Notes: generated by a model from the sequence alone, not told the origin. DNA of 64,000 nt from Pseudovibrio sp. Alg231-02 (GCF_900143565.1 NZ_FREX01000014.1:40197-104196), one strand, 5' to 3'. Positions 8,860-18,931 are shown, numbered from the stretch's first letter. Program-made: numbers and translations.

Positions 8860-8869
8860 TCTTTAGACG

Positions 8870-8908
8870 GCTTCTCTCACGGTAGTATGCTCTACCCGTG
8901 AGAGAAGC
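8870..8908. terminator. Bidirectional hairpin overlapping the end of gad
   Basis: A 13-bp perfect stem (8870-8882 with 8896-8908) around a 13-nt loop lies between two convergent genes. The right arm is inside the coding sequence of the glutamate decarboxylase and encodes its last residues (SFSHG); the stop codon at 8892-8894 is in the loop. Confidence 0.75.
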
Positions 8909-10337
8909 TTGGTCCTGCCTCTGACCATTTGATGTTGTTTTTATCCAGATAGTTCAGAGCCTTACGGATATCGAGAAAGAGTTGGTCTACTGCGTCATGA
9001 GAGACGCCGTGGCGTACCATGATGCGCTGGACGACCGTATCGTGCATGTCTGCCGGCAGTGGGTAGGAAGCGATTTGCCATCCGCTCATGCGCACCCGTT
9101 CTGAAAGGTCGTAGAGCGAGTAGTGGGCCTTTTCCGGGTGTTTGAGGCGATAGCACACACAGGGCAGGGCGCCATTGCCATCATACAGAATGTCGAGCTC
9201 CGGTAGCCCCGCCAGTTTTTCGGCGAGATATTGAGCGTTCTCAGCGCAGGCTGACTGGATGTCTCTGTAGCCTACCCAGCCTAGTCTCATGAAATTGTAA
9301 TACTGGATGACGATCTGACCGCCGGGGCGCGAGAAGTTCAGTGCGAAGGTGGGCATGTTGCCGCCCAGATAATCGACGTTGAACACCAGATCAGACGGTA
9401 GCTCTTTCTTATCGCGCCAGATCACCCAGCCAACACCAAGCGGTGCGAGACCGAACTTGTGGCCGGAGGCGTTGATGGACTTTACGCGATCGAGGCGGAA
9501 ATCCCACAGCAGCTCCGGATGCAGGAAGGGAGCAACGAACCCGCCGGATGCGGCGTCTACGTGAACCGGAATGTCCAGACCTGTCTGAGCCTGGATCTTG
9601 TCCAGCTCCTCGCAAACTTCCCTCACGGGTTCATAAACACCGGTGAAGGTGACGCCGAGGGTCGGAACGACACAGATTGTGTTTTCGTCCACGTAGTCTT
9701 TCAGCTGCTCAGGCCTCATGTGAAGTGAACCTTCACTGAGGGGGATCTGGCGGAGCTCTACATCGAAGTACTTGGCAAATTTGTGCCAGCAGACCTGAAC
9801 CGGACCACAAACCATATTGGGTTTGTCGTAGGGTTTGCCCTCTTTCTTGCGGCGATCTCTCCATGCCCATTTGAGGGCGAGGCCGCCCAGCATTGCGGCT
9901 TCAGAGGAGCCTGTGGTTGAGCAACCTATCGTTTCTTCAGCTTCCGGGGAATTCCAGAGGCTGGCGATGATATGAACACAGCGGGCTTCAATCTCTGCCG
10001 TTTGCGGATACTCATCCTTATCGATCATGTTCTTGTCGATGCAATCGGCCATGAGTTTGTGGACTTCGTCTTCTACCCATGTTGTGCAGAAAGTGGCGAG
10101 GTTTTGCCGTGCGTTGCCGTCCAGATAGAGCTCGTCGCGGACAAGGTTGTAGGCCTCTTCCGGGCTCATTCCGGTTTCTGGAATGTGCTCTTTGGCAAGT
10201 CCTTCAACTGCGCGAGCCGTGGCGTAAATGTCTGGACTTTCGCTGGCACTTGTCTTCCACAATGGCATGAGGTTGCTCCGAAAATGGTTTGCTGATGCAA
10301 CCCTAGCGTCAGTGCCTGAAGGCCGCGTAAGTTTCAC
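8892..10337 (-). CDS. gad: Glutamate decarboxylase
   Basis: 481 residues, close to bacterial GadA/GadB plus a short extension. PLP-dependent decarboxylation of glutamate to GABA consumes a proton and often serves acid resistance or GABA metabolism. Visible are the PLP lysine in [18 protein letters not shown], the PLP-contact region [17 protein letters not shown], and the conserved [14 protein letters not shown]. No adjacent GABA antiporter gene is seen. It is divergent from the helicase gene at 10448, sharing a 110-bp promoter region. Confidence 0.95.
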   Translation of the reverse strand: MKLTRPSGTDARVASANHFRSNLMPLWKTSASESPDIYATARAVEGLAKEHIPETGMSPEEAYNLVRDELYLDGNARQNLATFCTTWVEDEVHKLMADCIDKNMIDKDEYPQTAEIEARCVHIIASLWNSPEAEETIGCSTTGSSEAAMLGGLALKWAWRDRRKKEGKPYDKPNMVCGPVQVCWHKFAKYFDVELRQIPLSEGSLHMRPEQLKDYVDENTICVVPTLGVTFTGVYEPVREVCEELDKIQAQTGLDIPVHVDAASGGFVAPFLHPELLWDFRLDRVKSINASGHKFGLAPLGVGWVIWRDKKELPSDLVFNVDYLGGNMPTFALNFSRPGGQIVIQYYNFMRLGWVGYRDIQSACAENAQYLAEKLAGLPELDILYDGNGALPCVCYRLKHPEKAHYSLYDLSERVRMSGWQIASYPLPADMHDTVVQRIMVRHGVSHDAVDQLFLDIRKALNYLDKNNIKWSEAGPSFSHG

Positions 10338-10447
10338 AGGTTCAATTTGGAGTGTCCTGTTGACCTTTTTAAGAAAACGAGGGCGTTTCAGGTCAGCTTC
10401 GTTTATTACTCATTCTGGTTTGAGAAAGTTATTACAGGTGGTCTGGA

Positions 10448-11557
10448 ATGGATTGGTCTCCGCAACAAGATGATGCACTTACTGAAGTGGCGCGCTGGTC
10501 CCGTTCGCACGGGCCGCAGGTGTTTCGCTTGTTCGGGTATGCCGGTACCGGCAAGACCACTCTGGCTCGCCATCTGGCTGAAGGGCTGGATGGAGAGGTG
10601 GCCTTTGGCGCCTTCACCGGTAAGGCCGCGCATGTGCTGCGCCAAAAGGGCTGTGCAGATGCTTCGACCATCCATTCGTTGATCTACCGTCCAAAGGGCA
10701 CCAAGAAGGATGATGAGGACGAGGATGAGAGCCCTCAGTTCGCCATCAACCGGGACAGCCCTGCCGCGAAAGTGGACCTGATCATCATTGATGAGTGCTC
10801 CATGGTGGATGAGGAACTCGGGCGCGATCTGCTTTCCTTTGGCAAAAAGGTGCTGGTGCTGGGTGATCCTGCGCAGTTGCCGCCGGTGCGAGGTGGTGGG
10901 TATTTCACCGAGACCGAGCCGGATATCATGCTCACCGAGGTTCATCGTCAGGCGAAAGACAACCCGATTGTGCGCATGTCCATGGATATTCGCGATGGGC
11001 AAGAGCTGGACTTTGGCCAATATGGCGACAGTTCTGTGATTTCCCGTCGGGACATCGACAAAGAACGGATCCTCGCCTCTGATCAGGTTCTGGTGGGGAC
11101 CAACAAGACGCGCAGGCTTTATAACGGCCGGATTCGGGACCTGAAGGGTATCACGACACAGATGCCGTCCGTTGGTGACAAACTGGTGTGCCTGCGCAAT
11201 GACAAGACTAAAGGCTTGCTGAATGGTGGCCTCTGGGAAGTCTCCCGCCTGCGTCCGCCACGCGGTAACACGCTGCGCTTTGACGTTACATCAGAGGATG
11301 ACATCTCCAAGAAGGCGATCAGGGTGAAGGTGCTGCCTGCGATGTTCGAGGAAGGCAGTGAACAACTCCCTTACGCCATCCGCCGCCGTGCCGACGAGTT
11401 TGACTACGGCTACGCCCTGACCGTGCACAAATCGCAGGGTTCTCAGTGGGATGATGTGGTGTTGTTTGATGAGAGCTGGGCGTTTCGTGAGCACAAAACC
11501 CGTTGGCTTTATACGGCTGTGACCCGTGCAGCGCAGAAGATTACGGTGGTGCGGTAA
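10448..11557 (+). CDS. RecD-like ATP-dependent DNA helicase
   Basis: 369 residues of superfamily 1B. Walker A GYAGTGKTT, motif II LIIIDECSMVDEE, motif III LGDPAQLPPV, and the C-terminal UvrD_C_2-type motif TVHKSQGSQWDDVVLFDE with LYTAVTRAAQ are all present in order. Much shorter than RecD2, it lacks the N-terminal helical domains and corresponds to the widespread small AAA_30 helicases. It probably unwinds DNA in repair or with phage/plasmid substrates; the specific role is not established. Confidence 0.9.
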   Translation: MDWSPQQDDALTEVARWSRSHGPQVFRLFGYAGTGKTTLARHLAEGLDGEVAFGAFTGKAAHVLRQKGCADASTIHSLIYRPKGTKKDDEDEDESPQFAINRDSPAAKVDLIIIDECSMVDEELGRDLLSFGKKVLVLGDPAQLPPVRGGGYFTETEPDIMLTEVHRQAKDNPIVRMSMDIRDGQELDFGQYGDSSVISRRDIDKERILASDQVLVGTNKTRRLYNGRIRDLKGITTQMPSVGDKLVCLRNDKTKGLLNGGLWEVSRLRPPRGNTLRFDVTSEDDISKKAIRVKVLPAMFEEGSEQLPYAIRRRADEFDYGYALTVHKSQGSQWDDVVLFDESWAFREHKTRWLYTAVTRAAQKITVVR

Positions 11558-11603
11558 CCACCCTTTGCCGTCAAAGTGCCTTGCTAAACGGGAAAGCTAT
11601 TTC

Positions 11604-12053
11604 ATGATGACCAACAAATGCATCGTTCTTTCAAGCGACCACTCAGGCATTCCGCTTCGGCAAGTTGTGGCGGCTCATATCGCTGCGAAGGGATGGGAGG
11701 TTGTCGACATCGGACCGACAACGCCTGAAAGCACACCCTATCCAAAGCATGGTGAAGCGGCTGCACAACTTGTTGCTTCTGGTGATTGCAGGTTTGGGAT
11801 TGTGTTGTGCGGCACCGGCCAAGGGATCATGATGGCGGCGAATAAGGTTAAAGGTATCCGTTGCGGGGTTTGTAGCGACACATTCTCTGCTCGTACGATC
11901 CGCGTGCACAACAATGCCAACATGCTTTCTATGGGTGTCCGCGTGATTGGCGAAGGAGTTGCACTCGATATCGTGGATGCATTCCTTTCCGCTCAGTTTG
12001 AGGGTGGGCGACATGCGATGCGAGTGGAGATGATTGAAGCGTTGGAAGTTTAG
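11604..12053 (+). CDS. rpiB: RpiB/LacAB-family sugar-phosphate isomerase
   Basis: 149 residues. Interconverts ribose 5-phosphate and ribulose 5-phosphate (pentose phosphate pathway) or acts on allose/galactose phosphates. Family motifs: the N-terminal SSDHSGIPLRQ (Asp and His), the catalytic Cys in VLCGTGQGIMMAANK, and VCSDTFSARTIRVHNNANML. The start is the ATG at 11604 with GGGAAAG upstream; the frame is open further back but overlaps the helicase gene. Assignment as RpiB rather than a sugar-specific relative is likely but not certain. Confidence 0.85.
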   Translation: MMTNKCIVLSSDHSGIPLRQVVAAHIAAKGWEVVDIGPTTPESTPYPKHGEAAAQLVASGDCRFGIVLCGTGQGIMMAANKVKGIRCGVCSDTFSARTIRVHNNANMLSMGVRVIGEGVALDIVDAFLSAQFEGGRHAMRVEMIEALEV

Positions 12054-12113
12054 CGTCTGTCTGGTGAGACAGATGCTAAGTTTTAGTAAGCTTGTGCGCG
12101 GGCGTGCCCGCGC
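12053..12113 (+). terminator. Double hairpin after rpiB
   Basis: Two stem-loops in a row: 12053-12062 with 12067-12076 (one mismatch), then a GC-rich 8-bp perfect stem GCGCGGGC (12096-12103) / GCCCGCGC (12106-12113), followed by TTGGTTTCT. Probable transcription end between convergent genes. Confidence 0.6.
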
Positions 12114-12128
12114 TTGGTTTCTATTGGA

Positions 12129-12518
12129 TTACTTGACAGTAATTTTGTAGGAGTTAGAGCCGCGACCGCCTCGGGTGCGCCCTGATGTCATGATGCTATA
12201 GCTTATACGTGCTTCGTCCGGACCTCGGTATCCTTTCTCAGGCTGATAATAAATGTACATAACATTTATGTTCTTGCCTTTGCAGATGGTGTTGTCCCGG
12301 TTAATTGGTCCAGTGGATGGTCTCAAGATAAGTTTGCCGTGTTTAGGCTCTTTGTTGATTTTTACTCTTGGCATGGCTTCTGCAGAACAGGTTGAGCGGT
12401 CGTAGAAACCGACACCATCCACATAACCACCTTTGTTGGCTGGTACTTCGCGTTTATAGGTGTCTGCGAATGACGATGTCGCGACCAAACACGCCGCAGC
12501 TGCAATTAATAGTTTCAT
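12129..12518 (-). CDS. Small secreted protein, cadherin/Big_9-like single domain (paralog A)
   Basis: 129 residues. The start is ATG at 12518, with AGGGGG upstream, followed by a clear Sec signal peptide (MKLLIAAAACLVATSSFADT, cleavage after SFA). The mature part has two conserved cysteines and the pattern PRVKINKEPKHGKL ... YYQPEKGYRGPDEARISY, which resembles the P-x-H-G ... Y-x-P-x-x-x-Y-x-G-x-D signature of Big_9/cadherin-like beta-sandwich repeats. It aligns over its full length with the protein at 57224-57607. Such domains usually sit in large adhesins; here one is a stand-alone secreted protein of unknown role. Confidence 0.7.
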   Translation of the reverse strand: MKLLIAAAACLVATSSFADTYKREVPANKGGYVDGVGFYDRSTCSAEAMPRVKINKEPKHGKLILRPSTGPINRDNTICKGKNINVMYIYYQPEKGYRGPDEARISYSIMTSGRTRGGRGSNSYKITVK

Positions 12519-12894
12519 TAGTAATGCCCCCTGTATTTCAGCTTTTGCGAGTATACTACATAATTCAGCTAGTTGAGGGTCATTCTTGCCATGGAAATTT
12601 GCATTTAAAAGAAATTTTTTCATCATATTCATATGAGTGAAAACAAAAATGATGGGTTGCAATAAGAAGGCAGGTATTCGCTTTCAGAAGTCGGAGTGGC
12701 TCAAAATCAAGATCATATGCAAAAGTTTACAGGGCAATTGAATGTCTAGATCATTGGATGATGCAGACTTAATGTGTTCAAGTGCTTCTGGTCTTCATTA
12801 TCTTTCCCTGTTCATATTCGTCTCTCGTACCTAGTTTTGCCTGCATTGGGGACCTAGGGTGGGCATCTGTTTTTAATAAGCCTGCGAGATTTGA

Positions 12895-15348
12895 ATGTCT
12901 GATCTGACGTCTGTTGCTTCTTCCTCTCCTGCCAAAGCGGGTAAGCTTTCTGCTGATATTGCTTTGCGGATTTCTCAGCGTATTTCGGGTGAAATTGGCT
13001 GTGCGCCGGGGCAGGTGAATTCTGCGGTGCAGTTGTTGGATGAAGGGTCTACGGTGCCGTTTATTGCGCGTTACCGTAAAGAGGCGACAGGTGGATTGGA
13101 TGATACGCAGCTGCGTACGTTGGAAGAGCGCCTGATTTATATGCGTGAGATGGAAGATCGCCGCAAAGCGATTGTGAAATCCATCGAAGAGCAGGGCAAG
13201 CTCACCGACGAGCTGGCAAAGCAGATTGCTGGTGCAGACAACAAAGCCACTCTGGAAGACCTTTACCTCCCTTACAAAAAGAAGCGCCGCACCAAAGCGC
13301 AGATCGCCCGTGAGGCTGGCATTGAGCCGCTGGCAGATCTGCTGCTGAGCGACCCGAACAAGACCCCTGAGAGCGAAGCAGGCAGCTTTGTTGATGCGGA
13401 GAAGGGCTTTGCGGACACCAAGGCGGTGCTGGATGGGGCGCGTCAGATCCTGATGGAGCGCTTTTCTGAGAACGCTCAGCTGGTTGGCAAGCTGCGTAAC
13501 TATGTGGCGCGTCAGGGTGCTGTGAAGGCAGAAGTTGTTGCAGGCAAAGAACAGGAAGGCGCGAAGTTTTCTGACTACTTTGGTTATTCTGAGAATTGGA
13601 AGAGTATTCCGAGCCACCGGGCACTGGCGCTTTTGCGTGGTCGCAATGAGGGCATTCTGGCGCTGGACCTGAACGTGGATGAGGATGATGTTTCCGCTGT
13701 TAAGCCCGTGGAGCAGATGATTGCTGATGCGGCGGGAATTGTGAACAACGGCCGCTCTGCTGATAAGTGGCTTTCTGATGTGTGTCGCTGGACGTGGAAG
13801 GTGAAGATTGGCCTTCATGTTGAGCTGGACCTGATGAGCGAGCTGCGCGACAAGGCAGAAGAAGAAGCGATCAAGGTTTTTGCCCGTAACCTGAAGGACT
13901 TGTTGTTGGCTGCGCCCGCTGGGCCGCGTGCGACGCTGGGGCTTGATCCGGGTATTCGGACTGGCGTGAAAGTTGCTGTTGTTGATGCGACTGGCAAGCT
14001 GATTGATACCGCGACGATCTACCCGTTCCAGCCACGCAATGACATTCAAGGGTCACTTGCTACCTTACGGGCATTGGTTGCCAAGCATGGCGTGAGCCTG
14101 ATTGCGATTGGTAACGGGACTGCCAGCCGCGAGACGGATCGTTTGGCGGCAGACTTGTTGAAGGATATTCCGGCAGAACATCGTCCAACCAAGGTGATGG
14201 TGAACGAGGCAGGGGCTTCGGTTTATTCCGCCTCTGCTTTGGCTGCGAAAGAGATGCCGGATGTGGATGTGTCTTTGCGCGGAGCGGCTTCTATTGGTCG
14301 TCGTTTGCAGGACCCACTTGCGGAACTGGTGAAGATTGAGCCGAAGTCCATTGGTGTCGGGCAGTATCAGCATGATGTGAACCAGACCAAGCTGGCCCGC
14401 TCGCTGGATGGTGTGGTTGAGGATGCGGTGAACGCGGTTGGGGTTGACCTCAACACGGCATCTGCTCCGCTGCTGGCGCATATCTCCGGCCTGACAGAGG
14501 GCCTTGCGAAGGCGGTGGTTGAGTATCGTGATACGGTTGGCACCTTTAAAAACCGCAGGCAGCTGTTGAAGGTTGCGCGGCTTGGGCCGAAGGCGTTTGA
14601 GCAGTGTGCGGGCTTCCTGCGGATTGCGGGCGGTGAGAACCCGCTGGATGCGTCCTCTGTTCACCCGGAAGCGTATCCACTTGCGCAGAAGATTATCAAA
14701 GCATGTGGTCGCGATATTCGTGAGATCATGGGCTCCAACCTGCTGAGCAATCTGGACCCAAAAGAGTTTACGGACGAGAAGTTTGGTCTGCCGACTGTAA
14801 AGGACATTTTTGCAGAGCTGGAAAAGCCGGGGCGTGATCCACGTCCTGAGTTTAAGACCGCCTCCTTCCAGGACGGTGTTGAGACCATGCAGGATCTCAA
14901 GCCGGGTATGATGCTGGAAGGGACGGTGACCAACGTGACCAACTTTGGTGCCTTTGTTGATATCGGCGTGCATCAGGACGGGTTGGTGCATGTGTCTCAG
15001 CTGGCGGACCGGTTTGTGGATGATCCGCATACGGTTGTGAAGGCGGGCGATATTGTGAAGGTGCGTGTTGTAGAGGTGGACGTTGCCCGCAAACGCATCG
15101 GCCTGACCATGCGCAAGGACAGTGCAGATGCTCGTGAGAATGCGCGGGAACGACAGGCCGACCGGGGTGGTAACCGTAACCAGGGTGGAGGTCGTCCGGG
15201 CGGCGGTAATCGTCCAAATGGCGGCAACCGTGGTGGCGGACCTCGCGGGGGTGATCGTGGTGGCAACAAGCCAGCTGATACGAGCGGCGGTAGCAACAAT
15301 GCCATGGCAGCGGCTCTGGCAGCGGCGTTTAACAAGCCTAAACGGTAA
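12895..15348 (+). CDS. tex: Tex-family RNA-binding transcription accessory protein
   Basis: 817 residues. Order: Tex N-terminal helical region ([30 protein letters not shown]), YqgF-like RNase H fold ([17 protein letters not shown]), helix-hairpin-helix ([19 protein letters not shown]), then an S1 domain ([20 protein letters not shown]). Tex binds nucleic acid and affects transcription, stress tolerance and toxin expression. The C-terminal ~70 residues are a Gly/Arg/Asn-rich tail after the S1 domain, longer than the E. coli type. Followed by an intrinsic terminator. Confidence 0.95.
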   Translation: MSDLTSVASSSPAKAGKLSADIALRISQRISGEIGCAPGQVNSAVQLLDEGSTVPFIARYRKEATGGLDDTQLRTLEERLIYMREMEDRRKAIVKSIEEQGKLTDELAKQIAGADNKATLEDLYLPYKKKRRTKAQIAREAGIEPLADLLLSDPNKTPESEAGSFVDAEKGFADTKAVLDGARQILMERFSENAQLVGKLRNYVARQGAVKAEVVAGKEQEGAKFSDYFGYSENWKSIPSHRALALLRGRNEGILALDLNVDEDDVSAVKPVEQMIADAAGIVNNGRSADKWLSDVCRWTWKVKIGLHVELDLMSELRDKAEEEAIKVFARNLKDLLLAAPAGPRATLGLDPGIRTGVKVAVVDATGKLIDTATIYPFQPRNDIQGSLATLRALVAKHGVSLIAIGNGTASRETDRLAADLLKDIPAEHRPTKVMVNEAGASVYSASALAAKEMPDVDVSLRGAASIGRRLQDPLAELVKIEPKSIGVGQYQHDVNQTKLARSLDGVVEDAVNAVGVDLNTASAPLLAHISGLTEGLAKAVVEYRDTVGTFKNRRQLLKVARLGPKAFEQCAGFLRIAGGENPLDASSVHPEAYPLAQKIIKACGRDIREIMGSNLLSNLDPKEFTDEKFGLPTVKDIFAELEKPGRDPRPEFKTASFQDGVETMQDLKPGMMLEGTVTNVTNFGAFVDIGVHQDGLVHVSQLADRFVDDPHTVVKAGDIVKVRVVEVDVARKRIGLTMRKDSADARENARERQADRGGNRNQGGGRPGGGNRPNGGNRGGGPRGGDRGGNKPADTSGGSNNAMAAALAAAFNKPKR

Positions 15349-15370
15349 GTCTGCTTCCAATCAGTTTTGC

Positions 15371-15411
15371 AGGGAGTCTGCTGGTTCTGCTGGCGGGCTC
15401 TTTTTTTGTTA
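15371..15411 (+). terminator. Intrinsic terminator after tex
   Basis: GAGTCTGCTGG pairs with CTGGCGGGCTC (several G-T pairs) and is followed directly by seven T residues. Downstream to 15643 the DNA is AT-rich with no recognised gene and must hold the promoter of the effector-like gene. Confidence 0.75.
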
Positions 15412-15643
15412 GGAGTTCTGTATTTTAAATAATTTTTATTTTTATGCCTGATCGATCAAAGGTGTAGAATTGGCAAAGCTTTTTAAAATCATGATGTTGT
15501 AGTATTTATATTTTTCCTCCTGGTGTTTCTTCAAGTTAATGTAATCGATCCCTGTGCTGAATCTCACAGCTAGAATTTCTCTCATTGTTACTGTCGATCT
15601 TGAGATATTTTTTCTATCTTGGGTTGTGTAACAGGAGAATTTA

Positions 15644-16525
15644 GTGCCGTCCTTTGCTTCGCTTGTTCATTGTCTTCGTTCTAATACTACTGAGGCGCCT
15701 GATGCTGTTAACTTCACAACTGTAAAGAAAGCGCAGAAGTATCTAGGGGATTTTCAGGGGAAGGAGGTTCGCGTTTCCGCGCAGACCTTTGAGGACCTGA
15801 AGGTTGCACAAAAAGTCATTTGGCAGACCAAGCAGTTGCTTCCATTTGGTGCAGGTAATTTGACGCCGGAGGTGTTTGCTTCGCGTGGTGAGAGTTATCT
15901 GCGTGCCAATTATGGGCTGGCGAAAGCCCCGCAGCATGGTGGGTTGGCTGAAAGCTCAGTCCGTGTGCAGGCCGGCAACTGTTCCGGGCATGCCGAGGTT
16001 AGTTACAAGCTTCTGGCGGCATCAGAAACAGACCGCCCAGTGGCTCGTGTTTCCTCTTCCATGGTTGATCATGCGTTTTGCATGATTGGTGATCCCAGAG
16101 ACCCTACGCAAGAGGCTGTTGTTGTTGATGCATGGCCGACATTTCCGGGGGCCTTTCGTCTTGAGGACGGGAAACAGAGTATCATGGGTGAAGCGCCAAC
16201 CGTGGTGTCATGGACACGTGCCGGGCCAAAGCCTGCTCTATCTCTGGATATTGAGGGGCTAAAGCCTGTGCCCTTTGAGGAAATTCAGGGCTTCTTTAAG
16301 TCGCTGGACGTTCCCAGTGCGCCGGGTAAGAAGCTTGAGCGTTTTATTGTTGAGCAGAATTCCAGGTCTCAATTTATGTTTTCAAGCCTCAGTACCACGG
16401 AAAATCCTGCGACTACCTACGTGACGGATTGGACTTCAGAGACTGTTCAAGCGGATGAGATTCCCGCGAAATACTTCCATGAGAAGTTTGAGGGGCTGAA
16501 AGCTGGGAAAAAGCATGGCTTCTAA
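15644..16525 (+). CDS. Putative type III effector with papain-like Cys-His-Asp centre
   Basis: 293 residues, no signal peptide. GTG start with AGGAG nine bases upstream. A core with a cysteine-hydrolase or transglutaminase pattern is visible: Cys113 in QAGNCSGHAEVS, His143 in VDHAFCMIGD and Asp162 in VVVDAWP. This spacing and motif style occur in papain-fold protease, deamidase or transglutaminase effectors. The N-terminal ~50 residues are Ser/Thr-rich, as in type III secretion signals. The stop overlaps the start of a CesT-like chaperone gene by 11 bp, the classical effector/chaperone arrangement. No family name can be assigned with certainty; the catalytic assignment is inference from motif. 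Confidence 0.65.
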   Translation: MPSFASLVHCLRSNTTEAPDAVNFTTVKKAQKYLGDFQGKEVRVSAQTFEDLKVAQKVIWQTKQLLPFGAGNLTPEVFASRGESYLRANYGLAKAPQHGGLAESSVRVQAGNCSGHAEVSYKLLAASETDRPVARVSSSMVDHAFCMIGDPRDPTQEAVVVDAWPTFPGAFRLEDGKQSIMGEAPTVVSWTRAGPKPALSLDIEGLKPVPFEEIQGFFKSLDVPSAPGKKLERFIVEQNSRSQFMFSSLSTTENPATTYVTDWTSETVQADEIPAKYFHEKFEGLKAGKKHGF

Positions 16526-16898
16526 CAATGTGAACTTCCATCACCTGATGAAAGACCTCATGAGGCAGTACCTGATCAACGAGTATGATGAGAATGAGGT
16601 CTATCAGGTGGATATTGATGGTGCGTGCAGCATGTACTTTGTGGGCAATGAGCCAGACTATATTAAGCTGCTGGTGCGGGTTGAGCGTGAGGCCATTCAT
16701 GAGGGGCTGAGTGAAAGCAGCCTGCTGATGCTGAACCTGCCTGACCTTTCGGGCCATCCGATTATTGTCGGGCAGGGGGATGATGACTCTGTGGTGCTGT
16801 GGTCTCGTATTGCGCTGAGTGGATTGTCTTTGCCAGATTTGCTGGAGAGCGTTGAGGCGCTTGGTTCTGCTGCTTCATCCCTCACTGCCCAGAACTAA
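16515..16898 (+). CDS. CesT-family type III secretion chaperone
   Basis: 127 residues, overall acidic, matching the length of class I type III chaperones (CesT/SycE). These homodimers bind the N-terminus of one cognate effector and deliver it to the injectisome ATPase. Diagnostic: the alternating LLMLNLPDLSGHPIIVGQ strand region, then VVLWSRIALSGLSLPDLLES forming the dimer strand and helix. The gene starts inside the end of the preceding effector-like gene (11-bp overlap), so they are translationally coupled. No other injectisome gene is in this window. Confidence 0.7.
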   Translation: MASNNVNFHHLMKDLMRQYLINEYDENEVYQVDIDGACSMYFVGNEPDYIKLLVRVEREAIHEGLSESSLLMLNLPDLSGHPIIVGQGDDDSVVLWSRIALSGLSLPDLLESVEALGSAASSLTAQN

Positions 16899-17047
16899 AG
16901 CAGTTCGCATTTTTGGGCGATACACTGTAGTTTTGCTGCGCTTCGCAGTGGCAGATTAATAGACTGGTATCTCTTTTGTTTGGAGATGATTGAACTGACG
17001 GGGAAAACAGGCGACAACCATCAAAGTGCGATAAATATGCATGCGTG

Positions 17048-18382
17048 ATGAGTGGAGATAACTTGTCGACAGATCCTCGTATACATTTCAGAGCGGTAGA
17101 TGTAGCGCGCCGATATATTGATCGGGCAATGGACCTGCCTGATGGATGTGTAGAGCGTGTGTTTCTGGAGTTTGATGCCGAGAGAATTATGCGCGCTGCT
17201 GAAGCTGCGGATCAGCGGCAGAAAGAAGCGCATGACTCGTTGCCTTTGCATGGCGTGGCTGTTTCTCTCAAAGACCTGTTTGATGAAACTGGCATTGTCA
17301 CCAGTGCCGGCTCGCCGTTCCTGCGCAAGCGGGCTCCGGCTTGTGAAGATGCTAAGGTGGTTTCTGCCCTGAAAGCTGCAGGAGCGTTTACCTGTGGCCG
17401 TACCAATATGAGTGAGTTGGGTTTTACGGGGCTTGGACTCAATCCCTGTTTTGGATCCCCTGCAAATGTGATTGATCCTGCACGCATTCCCGGAGGTTCA
17501 TCCTCGGGGGCTGTTGCAAGTGTGGGGCTGGGGCTGTGTGATGCGGCTCTGGGAACGGATACTGGCGGGTCTGTGCGAATTCCGGCAGCGCTTAATGGGC
17601 TTTACGGGTTTAAGCCGACGCGGGCGGCGATTTCGACCAAGGGTCTTTTCTCTGTTTGTCCATCCTTTGATACGGTCGGCTTTATTGCGCGATCAATACA
17701 TATGTGCACCCGTTTGCATGCTGTGCTTTCGGGGCAATGTCTTGCTCCGCGCAGGATAAAGAGCCTTGATGGATTGCATGTGGGGCTTGTTGCTTCGCCG
17801 TTGGCTGAGGGGCTGGATACGCAAGTGAGTGCTGATTTTGATCGCTCGATGCAGGCGATCCGGGATGCGGGTGCTATCATCGCGCCGGTTTCAGAGCCTG
17901 TCTTGTGTCATAGCGCGACGTTTCTTGGGACGATCTGCAGTTACGAGACCACTGCTTTGGTTGGCGGGTATCTGGAAGGTCTCAAAGAGACTGGTGATCC
18001 TTATGTGGTGCAGCGGATCCTCAAGTCGACTGAGGTGACGAGCAAAGAGATGGAAGAGGCGCGCTCGAAGCGGGTGGAAGCTATCCGTGCTTTTAAAGAG
18101 ATGGCGGGCAAGTTTGATATTCTGATTGCGCCGACGGTGCCGATTGTTGCACCGCTGCTTGAGGATGTTGGCAGTAATCCGGAGAAATTTGGCAGTCAGC
18201 TTTCGCAGAACACGCGTGCTGTGAACTGGGTTGACGGGTGTGCTGCGACCATTCCCATGAACCCGCATGGCATGCCAGGGACGGGTTTGATGTTGATTGA
18301 ACGGGCTGGACGTGACTGGCATGTGCTTGAAATGGCAAGTTTGATTGACAAAGTGATCGCTCCTGCGCGACTAAAGGGCTGA
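17048..18382 (+). CDS. Amidase signature-family hydrolase
   Basis: 444 residues. The Ser-cisSer-Lys triad is visible: Lys in GVAVSLKDLFDETG, cis-Ser in PGGSSSGAVASVG and the nucleophile in GTDTGGSVRIPAALNGLYG. Family members hydrolyse amides (allophanate, indoleacetamide, aryl/aliphatic amides) or act in GatCAB; without gatB/gatC neighbours this is a catabolic amidase. The start is taken as ATG 17048 (GTG at 17045 is adjacent). The substrate is unknown. Confidence 0.88.
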   Translation: MSGDNLSTDPRIHFRAVDVARRYIDRAMDLPDGCVERVFLEFDAERIMRAAEAADQRQKEAHDSLPLHGVAVSLKDLFDETGIVTSAGSPFLRKRAPACEDAKVVSALKAAGAFTCGRTNMSELGFTGLGLNPCFGSPANVIDPARIPGGSSSGAVASVGLGLCDAALGTDTGGSVRIPAALNGLYGFKPTRAAISTKGLFSVCPSFDTVGFIARSIHMCTRLHAVLSGQCLAPRRIKSLDGLHVGLVASPLAEGLDTQVSADFDRSMQAIRDAGAIIAPVSEPVLCHSATFLGTICSYETTALVGGYLEGLKETGDPYVVQRILKSTEVTSKEMEEARSKRVEAIRAFKEMAGKFDILIAPTVPIVAPLLEDVGSNPEKFGSQLSQNTRAVNWVDGCAATIPMNPHGMPGTGLMLIERAGRDWHVLEMASLIDKVIAPARLKG

Positions 18383-18387
18383 TTTGA

Positions 18388-18433
18388 GCGTGTTCCTCTC
18401 CGAAAACCGGAACCACTTTTCGGGAATACGCTG
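18388..18433. repeat. Alphaproteobacterial intergenic palindrome
   Basis: Imperfect palindrome between amidase and YaiI genes: outer arms GCGTGTTC / GAATACGC (one wobble) and inner arms CCGAAAA / TTTTCGG around CCGGAACCAC. The sequence style is like the short mosaic repeats dispersed between genes in Rhizobiales-type genomes. It may be transcribed as a hairpin. Confidence 0.55.
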
Positions 18434-18454
18434 CGATGCAGGAGAAGAGCTGCT

Positions 18455-18931
18455 GTGACCAGCGCTAAAAAGATACTTATTTATATTGATGCGGATGCAT
18501 GCCCCGTCAAAGACGAGATTTACAAGGTTGCTGACCGGTATCGTCTGAAGGTGTTTGTTGTTGCCAACAGTTTCATCAACACGCCGCGCGACATGGACGT
18601 GGAACGGGTGATCGTACCTGATGGGCCTGATGTTGCGGATGACTGGATTGCTGAGCGGGCCGTTCCGGGTGATATTGTTGTGACGCAGGATATTCCGCTG
18701 GCTGACCGTGTGGTGAAGGCTGGTGCGCTTGCGCTTTCCCCCAAAGGAAAAGTGTTTGATGAAGCTTCCATTGGTATGGCGCTGGCAACACGTAACCTGA
18801 TGGAAGATCTGCGTAGCTTTGGGGAGCAGACAGGTGGTCCGCGCCCGTTCTCACCGAAAGACCGTTCTCAGTTTTTGCAAAAGATCGATCAGATTATTCA
18901 GCAGCTGAAGCGTCAGGGGTTTTCGGTATAG
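18455..18931 (+). CDS. YaiI/YqxD (DUF188) family protein
   Basis: 158 residues. The family hallmark [20 protein letters not shown] opens the protein, followed by [26 protein letters not shown] and a conserved Lys/Gly segment [11 protein letters not shown]. The fold is PIN-like/NYN-like with conserved acidic residues, suggesting a nuclease, but the family function is not established. Normal length. It stands alone downstream of an intergenic palindrome. GTG start at 18455. Confidence 0.9.
   Translation: MTSAKKILIYIDADACPVKDEIYKVADRYRLKVFVVANSFINTPRDMDVERVIVPDGPDVADDWIAERAVPGDIVVTQDIPLADRVVKAGALALSPKGKVFDEASIGMALATRNLMEDLRSFGEQTGGPRPFSPKDRSQFLQKIDQIIQQLKRQGFSV

Noticed and set aside
12778..14049. 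423-residue open frame on the minus strand
   Set aside because: Antisense to tex; Arg/Leu/His-rich composition typical of a frame opposite a real gene.
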